From Galbula dea (taxonomy: Eukaryota; Chordata; Aves; Piciformes; Galbulidae), in NCBI GenBank assembly GCA_013399015.1, contig VWZX01002915.1, positions 317,363-381,362 on the forward strand: 64,000 nucleotides of DNA, read 5' to 3'. The translations under genes were made by a program, and so were the position numbers. This document shows positions 1 through 9,500 of this stretch, piece after piece. The notes beneath the pieces were generated by a model that saw only the letters and a list, made by a program, of their open reading frames with translations, had not been told where the DNA came from and made no database searches. Position 1 is the first letter of the stretch. Each line of letters starts with the position of its first letter.

Positions 1-74
1 AGCACAGCAGTGGCACCAATTCTGCTGAAATCACTGATGTTTAAGGTGCTCTTTGAAATCTAGTTAGGGTGGAG

Positions 75-180
75 AAGGAGCAGGGAGCCGGGGTAGGAGC
101 CCTGGGTCAGGGAGCAGGGCAGGAGCCCTGGGTCAGGGAGCAGGGCAGGAGCCCTGGTCAGGGAGCAGGGCAAGAGCTCT
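75..180. repeat. 27-bp tandem repeat in AP3D1 intron
   Basis: About 3.5 copies of a unit of roughly 27 bp (core ggagccctgggtcagggagc) in the intron before the first exon of the window. The copies differ by one or two bases. Confidence 0.85.
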
Positions 181-373
181 GTCCTGTTTCTAGAGAGATG
201 AAGGGGGTAGTAAAGCTGGTGCTGGGGGGCCTGTGTGTGAGATGAGTGAAAGCAGAGAGCTGTTGATCCTTCTAATTCTGAGAAGCTAGAAGCAAGTTTC
301 ACTCCCAACATAGCTTCAGTGATCAGTGCCCATGAGGACCGTAGCCTGAAAGCAGTCTTGACTTCCCCTGCAG

Positions 374-573
374 GAATGCCTATGTCTGACCAGTATGTGA
401 AACTGGAAGAAGAGAGAAGACATAAACAGAAACTGGAGAAAGACAAGAAGAAGAAAAAGCAGAAGAAGGAGAAGAGAGGCAAACATCACCGGCACAACTC
501 CCTGCACACCGAGAGCGAGGAGGACATCGCCCCCGCCCACCGCGTCGATATCATCACCGAGGAGATGCCAGAG
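374..573 (+). CDS. AP3D1: AP3D1 exon (hinge, EEERRHKQKLEKDKKKKK)
   Basis: First AP3D1 exon in the window, 200 nt. The acceptor is cctgcag|ga and the donor gag|gtcagt. It starts with two bases that complete a glycine codon and ends on a codon boundary after EEMPE. It encodes GMPMSDQYVKLEEER, a strongly basic KKKKKQKKEKRGKHHRH stretch and TESEEDIAPAHRVDIITEE. The charged stretch is typical of the delta hinge. Confidence 0.95.
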
Positions 574-3500
574 GTCAGTGCCTCTGCCTGCTGCTCTCAG
601 CCCTGGGCTTTCTCTCTGCTGCTTCTGAGGGATTTTGCCCCCAGGGGTTCCCAGCCACTCTCTATTGTTGCAGTTGAAGAGCTCTGATTCCTTGCAAAGC
701 TAAGTGGCTAACTGAGATGGGCCTAGGCTGGGCTTTGCTGCCCTTTCCTGCACAAACAGCCAAAAATTGCCACCGAAGCTATTAAAAACCAAAGCCCCAA
801 ACCAAGCCATAGGCATCTCTGCTCTAAAGCAATGCTGTCATTTCTTATGCTCTGCTGCTTCACTTTGGCATTAAGATGCTGCCTAGTCAGCAGGTTTGCA
901 GCTGATTGTAATTAATGGTGCATGCTAATGATGTCATCTGTGTTTGTTCCCAAAATTTCCTTTCATCAGAACCAAACAGCAGTGATTCAGATCCTGCACT
1001 TTATGCAAAATGCTTTTCTGCTCTAAATTCATCTTGTTAACTTGATGCTGCATTCAAGTGCATTGTTCCTATAACTTCCTGTGCCTGGCTGCAAGCTGGC
1101 CTGCTCCTGGGTTTAACAGTCCTAAAACTGGTTTGGGCTAAGTAAAGCTTTGGTTTCCAGGTCCCACAGGTCTGTGGTTTGCCTCCTCAGTAGATGATCT
1201 CTTTTCTCTCTCCTGCAGAACGCTTTGCCCAGTGATGAAGATGACAAAGACCCCAATGATCCCTATAAAGCACTTGATATAGATCTGGATAAGTAAGTGA
1301 CACCTTTTGTGTGTGTGAATTGGCTGAATTGCTCCCAGAATGCACGAGGGCAGCTCTGGGGCTAAGCAGGCAAAGGCACTATCTACAGGCCCCCAGGTGA
1401 AGGCTAAGTCACTAGTCTTGGGTGTAACCTTAGTTGATCACTCAGGCTCGGGTTCCTCCTCCAGCACAGGCCATCAGAGTGAAGCAGCTGAAGTAGCAGA
1501 GGTTTGGGGAGGGGTAGACACTCTCTTGTGTCTGAAGAGAGTCTGAAAGCACAGGCAGGGTAACTGGGATCAGATGGGAGAGACTCTGAGCTCTGGAGTG
1601 TACCAGCAGCTATCTGCTCTAACCTGCCTTGTCTCTGAGCATGGCCTGCACTGGCTGTGGCCAGCTCAGAACCTGGACACACTGTGCTGGCATTGTCTGA
1701 CCAGTGGCAGCCAGTTCCCAGCATCCCCATTGCCCTGGGGACACTTAACTGCAGCTCCACTGATGGAAAATGTTCTGATAGGACTGAGGGAACTGGAAAG
1801 CATAACTCTGACCAGTGTCTGGTCCCCATTCAGCTCCTGGAGCTGTTGACAGTGCTAGCACCCCAGGCTGCAGTGCAGCAGCCCCTGAATCCCTGCATGC
1901 TGCATGCTACTGAGCAGTGGGCTGTGAAGTGTTGCATGTGGAGAGGTTCTTTTTAGTTGCTGTTTTACAGAATCACCACCCTAAAAATAATTGCTGATTC
2001 ATAGTCTGGAGATGCCTCCTGTGAAGTTCAGAAGGCTGCACAGCCACCTGTGTGTCTGGGTAGCATCTCTGGCTCTCCCATACTTAACTGCCATGGTCTC
2101 TGCCATTCTCTGCAGCTCTCAGATCTGTTGGGCTTCAGCCCCTCAGGACCTGGCAAAAAAAGTGGTGGAATCATAGAATCATTTTGATTGGGAGAGGTCT
2201 TGATGATCTTAAAGTCCAACCCTTACCCAGCACTGCCAGGTCACCACTAAGCCATGGCCCTCACCTCCACATCACCACAGCTTTTCAATCCCTCCAGGGA
2301 TGCTGACTCCACCACTGCCCTGGGCAGCCTGGGCCAGGCCTTGACAACCCTTTTGGGGAAGAAATTGTTCCTCATCTCCAACCTAAACCTCCCCTGGCAC
2401 AGCCTGAGGCTGTTTCTTCTTGTCCTATCAATAAAGCACTTTTAAAAAGTGAAAGAACAGTTGCTGAAAAGCTTCCTTTTTCTTTTTGTCCTGAGCTGGT
2501 TCCATTCCTCTGTCTTCAGGGGCCAGATGTATAAAAGCCAATGAGTTTCTGACTGTAGATGTTGGATTTGCATGACAAACCTCAACAGCACAGGCAATGC
2601 AGAGCAGAGCAGTTTCTGCCTGCTGTGCTCTAGGAGGCATCTTTGGGCTTTTGTCCTGTCCTCATCCATTCTCCTTGCACTCCCCAGCTCTGATGTGCTC
2701 TCAGGCACATTCTCATTGCTCTGTCCTCTCTCTCTCTTTCTCTGTGCTTGCACTGCTGTGTCTGTGTCACACTCACATGCAGTCTGGTTTCAGGGAAGCC
2801 TTCCAGGTAAGAATATATTGCTCAGTGCTTGGCTTTCTTTGGTGAGGTGGTTGGTTCCAGTGTGAATGCTTGAAGGGTGGTGAAACTAATGAAATCATTG
2901 CCCCTCACTCAAAGTGGTGTCAGTCTGTTTCATCAGTGACTTTGAGCACCCCTGTTCCTGTGCAGGTATGTGTCAGCCAGCTTAAAGGTGAGCTCTGGTC
3001 ACTGGCCAGCCAGGTGACAGTGTTTGTTCATCCTGCCCTGACACTGTGCTCCAGCCTGGCTCTGGTTCATGCTGTATCCTGAACAGCATTGCCAGCTGCT
3101 CCCAGGAGGTGTTGTCCTGCTCTGCTCTCTGCTGGAGCAGCCACCCCTTGAGTGCTGGGTGCAGGTTTGGGTGCCACAGTGTAGAAAGGATGTTAAGCTA
3201 TCAGAGAGCAGCCAGAGGGCTGTGAAGATGGTGAAAGGTCTGGAGGAGAGAAGCCTTTTGAAGAGCAGCTGAGGTCACTTGGTTTGTTCAACCTGGAGGA
3301 GGCTGAGGGGAGACCTCCTTGCCATCCCCAGCATCTCCTGAGGGATTGCAGAGGGGCAGGCACCAACCTCTCCACTCCTCTGGATAGTGACAGGGCTAGA
3401 GGCAATGGTATGGGGCTAAGGCAGGGCAGATTTGGGTTAGATACCAGGAGAAGGCTTTTCACCCAGGGGGTCTGGAACAGCCTCCCCAGGGTGCTGGTCA

Positions 3501-6500
3501 CAGCACCAAGCCTGACAGAGTTCAAGAGGCACTTGGACATCACCCCCAGGCACATGGGGTGGTTCTTGGGGTGTCCTGTGCAGGATGGGGAGCTGGACTG
3601 CATGATCCTTGTGGGTCTCTTCTCAGATAAAGCATCTGAGACCATGACAAAATCTTCCTGAGCTGGTGTTTGCTGCTCAAATGTGTCAGCTGATGTTAGG
3701 TAAAAGCTGTAGGAACAGAAAGAGGCAATCAGTGAGCTTGTCCCTGATTTCTGGACAGTGTCTGAGAAGAATGGAGACATTTCTGTGATCTCCCTTTCCC
3801 AAGGAATGAATTTGGGATAGAGTGTGAATCTGAATTTCTCTTCATGCTTGTTGAACACAAGTGTTAGAGTAGATTCCCAGTGTGAACTTCCCAAAGGAAA
3901 CAATTCAGTGCTTCAAACAACTGATCTGTCCTCAGTAACAATAAACCCCCTGCCCTTTAGGGGCTGCTTGAGCCATGCCATCATTCCACTGCTTGACTCT
4001 TCCCACTGCTGCAAATGCTTCCTTCCTGTTCCACAGCTCTGCTCTGCCTGGGGGAGGGTAGCCCACAGAAATGCAGCCTGACCACATGTGTCTGGATTCT
4101 TCTGGAGGTGTTGCTCAGCTCCAGTCTGTAGTTACCACGTTTAAGAGTGATCCAGGTGTCAGCCAGAGTTTGGCTCTGTCACCTACAGATTGTTTCTGTT
4201 AACTTGTAATCCCCAAGAGCAGTGTCTGCAGTCAGATAGATAACCTTCAGTACAGAAGTCTGTGCTGAGTTAAGATTTTGGGGGCCTAACTCTTTAAAAC
4301 AAAGTGCACTGTGTCTTGGATGTCCAGCAGATAACCTGTGCTCAGGGCCACTGCTTGCCAAAGGGTAACAGCCTCTTTCTTTTAAGGCCCTTAGCAGACA
4401 GTGAGAAGCTGCCAGTGCAGAGACACAGAAACGTTGAGACCCTGAAGTCCCCAGACTCAGAAGCTCCTCTGGTGGAGAAGAAGAGCAAAAAACCCAAAAA
4501 GAAGGAAAAGAAACACAAGGAAAAAGAGAGAGAGAAAGGAAAGAAGAAAGAGAAAGAGAAGAAGGTAGTAGAGGAGGAGGAAGAAGATAAAAAGGTAATT
4601 CCAAGACTCCCATGGTTTGAGTTATGCTGTTATGAGCCACAGCTCTGCCTGGCTTCTGCTCCCATTTCACAAGGCAAAGAGTTGAATGTTTTCAGCCTTT
4701 CTAACAGCAGGTGTTTAAAGACTTCTGTTGTTAAAAATAACATTTACATAGCCTCCTAAGTTAGCAGAACTTGGCTTACTGCAGCCTGCACAGCAGATCC
4801 TCCAGATCCAGAGTAGTAGCTGTGCTTTTCCTGGCTGTGCTTGGCCTGCCTGTAGACCCTGTGACCCCTGAGGTCATCTGCAGCTGCTGTCACCTGTGTC
4901 CAGGTGTGGAAGTGTGCTCAGAGGCTGAAATTAAGCTGCTTCAGCTGTTTGCTCCTGAATTTATTGCAGCATCTGTGTAGGAGCATTTCTGAGGGATGCA
5001 TTGCCAGGAAAACTAAAGGGTTTCATTTAATTGAGTTTTTGGGGGGTGTGTTTTGTTAAAGAATGATCTCAGAACAACCAGAGTGGTTGTTGGGAATGGA
5101 GAGCTGGGCAGAGAGGAACCTCATGAGCTTCAGCAAGGGCAAGTGTAGGGTCCTGCACCTGGGGAGGAATAACCTCATGGAGCAGGGCAGGTTAGGGGTT
5201 GAGCTGCTGGAAAGAAGCTCCACAGAGAAGGACCTGGGAGTGCTGGGGGACAACAAGGTCACCAGGAGGCAGCAATGTCACCTCAGGGCCAAGAACACCA
5301 ATGGTCTCCTGGGGTACGTGGGGAAGAGTGTGAGCAGCAGGTCCAGGGAGGTTCTCCTCCCCCCCTACTCTGCCCTACTCAGACCACAGCTGGAGTCCTG
5401 GCTCCAGTTCTGGGCTCCCCACTTCAAGAGAGACAAGGAAATGCTGGAAGAGAGTCCAGCAGAGCCCAGGAAGATGCTGAGGGCACTGGAGCAACTCTGG
5501 CAGGAGGAAAGGCTGAGAGCCCTGGGGCTGCTNNNNNNNNNNNNNNNNNNNNNNNNNNNNNNNNNNNNNNNNNNNNNNNNNNNNNNNNNNNNNNNNNNNN
5601 NNNNNNNNNNNNNNNNNNNNNNNNNNNNNNNNNNNNNNNTGAGGGTGTTGGAGCCCTGGCCCAGGCTTTGCAGAGAGGCTGTGGAGTCTCCTTGTGTGGA
5701 GAGATTGCCAAGGCAGCTGGAGGTGACCCTGGGCAAGCTGCTGTGGGTGCCCCTGCTGGAGCAGGGAGGTTGGACTGGGTGATCCCCAGAGTTCCCTTCT
5801 AACCCCCACCATGCTGGGATTTTGTGTTTTCTCTTGAAACTCAGGGAGAAGATTTGGATTTCTGGCTCTCCACTGCTCCCCCCTCTGCTGCCACTGGCCA
5901 GCCCCAGGTAGCCACCTTACCCTCTCTTCAGAGTTCCTCTGGCCTGAGCTGCAAGTGCTTTGTCATGCTGCAGGGGAGAAGACTTGTTGCTATGAAGCTG
6001 TGACATTTTATCTCCTCACTTCCCAGACACTGTAATAGGAGGTTTCAAGCTTGTTCTCCTCTGCAGATCAATGGGTAGAAATACAGGCTTGGTGGATTTT
6101 AATGTTATTGGTGGCTTTCAGTGCTGTATTGCTGTAGGTATCTTGTTGCATGGGTTTGTTTCCTAGGCTGAGCTCAACACTAGCACTGGCAGTAGACAGG
6201 AGAGAAGCAGTCTGAAAGAAAAAGTCTCCTGGATTTTGATGGGAGACTTTAGAGGAAGAGAGAGGGGATAGAAGGGGATAAATTCCTTGGAGGAAATCTC
6301 TTTATCCTGCCCTCAGGTGATCCTGTTTGCTGAGTTTCAGAGGCATGAAGTGAAAGGCTCAGTGCCATGGCAGCCTAATGGAGCTGTTGGGATAAGAAGG
6401 GGAGGGTGGGGAGCAGTGTCACTGTTAAGATTTCTTTTGGTGTGGAACTCAGTTGTTTCATCTGTGTTCCATCAGTGTCCTAATCCTTCTGCTAATCCAC

Positions 6501-9500
6501 TCAGGGTGAGCCTGAAGCAGGTGCTGCTGTTGTGGCTGAACCTCAAGAGGTGAAAAAGGAAGAAAGGGAAGAGAGAGATGAGGAGGAGGAGGATGAAGGA
6601 AAGGTAAGTGGTGTAAGGTGTTGCCACCCATTGCCATATTCTCCCAGTGTCTCATGCTCCTTAAAAGGAGCACACAGGAATTGCCAACAGCATCCTGCTC
6701 AGTGCAGTGACCACCTGCAGCTAGGCAGCAGTGAGATGTTACACCCTTGAGGGGCTCTAAACACTTCCAGTGAGAGGTTTGGTTGTTCATTGAGCCAAGG
6801 GTCAGGGAGCAGTTTAAGCTGAGTTGAAGAGGTTTGACCTTCTGCTGATCACAGGCTGCTTTGGCTTAAGGTGCTGTCATCTGAGTGGGGAGCAAGGATT
6901 TACTGGGGTTCACCAGAGTGATGATTGGGGGTTAAGGAATGAGAGCTCTGGTTTGGGTTTCTGCAGCAGGAGGAAACTTTCTTCACTCCAGAAGCCTGCA
7001 CAGAGTGAGAGTCTAAAGTTGCAAGGTTGGTAGAGGAGTTCATGGCTAGAAATGCAGGGTTTCTTTAAGGGTTTGTTCTTGTTGGTAGAAATCCTCCAAG
7101 CATAAGAAGAAAAAGCACAAGAAAGAGAAAGAAGAGAAGTCAAAGGATAAAAAGAAATCCAAAAAGAAGAGTCACCACAGTGAGGAGGAGACAGCAGAGT
7201 CTGTGCAGAATGGAACACTAGATGATGAACCACTACCAGTGAGTAGCTGTGCCCTGGCAGCCCTTGCCCTGGGGAGGAGGCAGGAGGATGAGAGCTGACA
7301 GCTCTTCTCAGAGAAGTGAGTTGTCTTCTGACTGGTTTCTGTCTTGTTTTCAGCCCATGTCCAGTTACTGCCTCCTTGCTGAAAACCCCTACCTTAAAAT
7401 GGTGAGTGCTCTGGGGCTCAGGTGCCTTCTCTCTGGCTGGCCTCTGAGAGGAGATGCCCTGGGGACAGGACAGCAACCGTCAGCAGCATTTGGCTGGAGA
7501 GCTGCTGAAGTCAGAGGAGGTGGAGGGAGAGCAAAGCTCCTTTCCCATTCCTTTGGATGTCTCACAGCCAGTTTGGAAGCTGCTCTTTTTCCATCACTTA
7601 GCAGTACTGTGGAGCTGATCACTCCTGTGCTTTTCATTACCCTGCAGCTGTACCAAATCACCTTCTCTTTGAAGCTTGCTTTATTCTGCTGCTCTCTTCT
7701 GTCCTGCTGCTCTGCACTTTGAAGTTCTGAGTCTGTTCCTGTGATGATTCTTTTTCCCCTTCCTTTACAGACCTATGATATTCAAGGAAACCTCCAGAAT
7801 GACAGTCAAGTTACTGTCTCTGTTATCTTTGAGAACAAAAGCACTAGCTTCCTTAAGAGCATGGAACTGAATGTCCTGGACTCTCTCAACACTAAAATGC
7901 TGCGACCAGAAGGATCATCAGTCCACGATGGGATCCCTGTGCCCTTCCAGCTCCCCCCTGGTATGCTCAGCCTTGCATGGGGTTCTCGGAGCATGTGTAG
8001 CTCTGCAGTGCCCTCCCGTGGGAAGAATCGGTTGGACTTGGTGCTCCTTTTCCTTATCCAGAAAGACCTCTCTCCCTCTGCCTGGCTGTTTGCTGGGCTT
8101 TCACCCCATCCCCTGGAGAAAATAAGCCTTCTTCCAGTGAGGCTATAAACACAGGAGGTTCTGTACAGGAAGAGCAAAGCCTGGGATGAAGGGCTGGGAG
8201 CCCCGAGTTCCTTCCTCAGGGGGCTGCAGGCTGGCATACCTTTGGACATGCCAACATTGCCAGCTGCAGGAATCCAAATTTCATGAGGAGTTTGTTAGGA
8301 GATTTGAAAGGTAACCAAGTCAGAGGTTCACAAACCATTAGAATCCACTCTGGATTTGTTCTTGAGCTGTTGTTCCTCTGTTTGAATGGCAGAGGCCAGG
8401 AGCAGCAAGAGTTTGTGCTAAGTATGTGCTTAATTGGCTGAGGGGCTGAGCCCTTCAGGAGCATTAGACATGGAGGTGCAGGGTGATGGCTTCAGACATA
8501 GGACAGTAGCACAGTCAGAGCACTGCACCTCTGTGAACTTCACTTCCTTCACCAGAGAGTTCATTTGACCAGTGAAGCAGCTCACAGAAGCCTTCTGGGG
8601 TTTAGTGGCTTCTGGTCTGTTATGATCTCCCATGAAAGCAGGGGGAAGTTGTTTCTCTGTTGTTCTTTGTAAGACAGTGTTTGACAGAAACTTATATATT
8701 GAAAGGAAAACAGAAACAGCCTGGTCTGTAGGTGTCCCTGCTCCCAGCACAGGGTTTGGGCTAGATCACAGGTCCCTTCCAACTCTAACCATTCCATGAT
8801 TGTCTGAAACATTAGCATTCAGATCAGCTCTGCAAACAACTTGGGGAGCTGTTAGTTTCCTGCCTATACAAACAGGTTCAGCATCTTGCCACTGTGACAT
8901 GCTTTGCCCAGGCACTCACTCAGTCACCTCTACCAAAGAGCCAAGTGCTCTAACACTGTGAAACCCCCCAGGAACTGTGCATCTAACTCTCCCAAGTGCC
9001 CAGCAAGTCTCCAGCTTGGTTCACAAACAGGCAGCACCCAAAGCTTAGTTGCTGCTGAGTTGATTCTAACAGTTACTGAGATGTGGAAACCATTCTCTGA
9101 TCTGACTTCTCCCTCTCCTCTCTTCATGCTAGGAATCTCTAACGAAGCCCAGTTTGTGTTTACACTTCAGAGTATTGTTATGGCTCAGAAGTTAAAAGGA
9201 ACATTGTCCTTTATAGTCAAAGTAAGTGCAGCTTCCAACTCTGCCTCTGCTCCCTCTGGAGCTGTGGAAGGGAGCTTGGCTCAGGGGGGGGGAAGCACTG
9301 CTTTCCAGCTTGGGGTTTTTAGGCATCATTTCATCTCTGCTGCACCAGCCCAGTCTGTGATGGGAGAAGTGTTTTTTACATGACATCTTGTGTAAAGAGT
9401 GTCCCAAATACTGCCTGAGCATGCCCTAAATTGTCATTGCTGGCAGTGTGAGAGAGCAGCACAGCCTGGCACGTGTGCCACACTGGCAGCTGGATCAATC

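Noticed and set aside
3193..3903. 236-codon minus-strand frame
   Set aside because: Much of it is the antisense of a CR1 copy (3082-3625). The remaining part shows no protein features.
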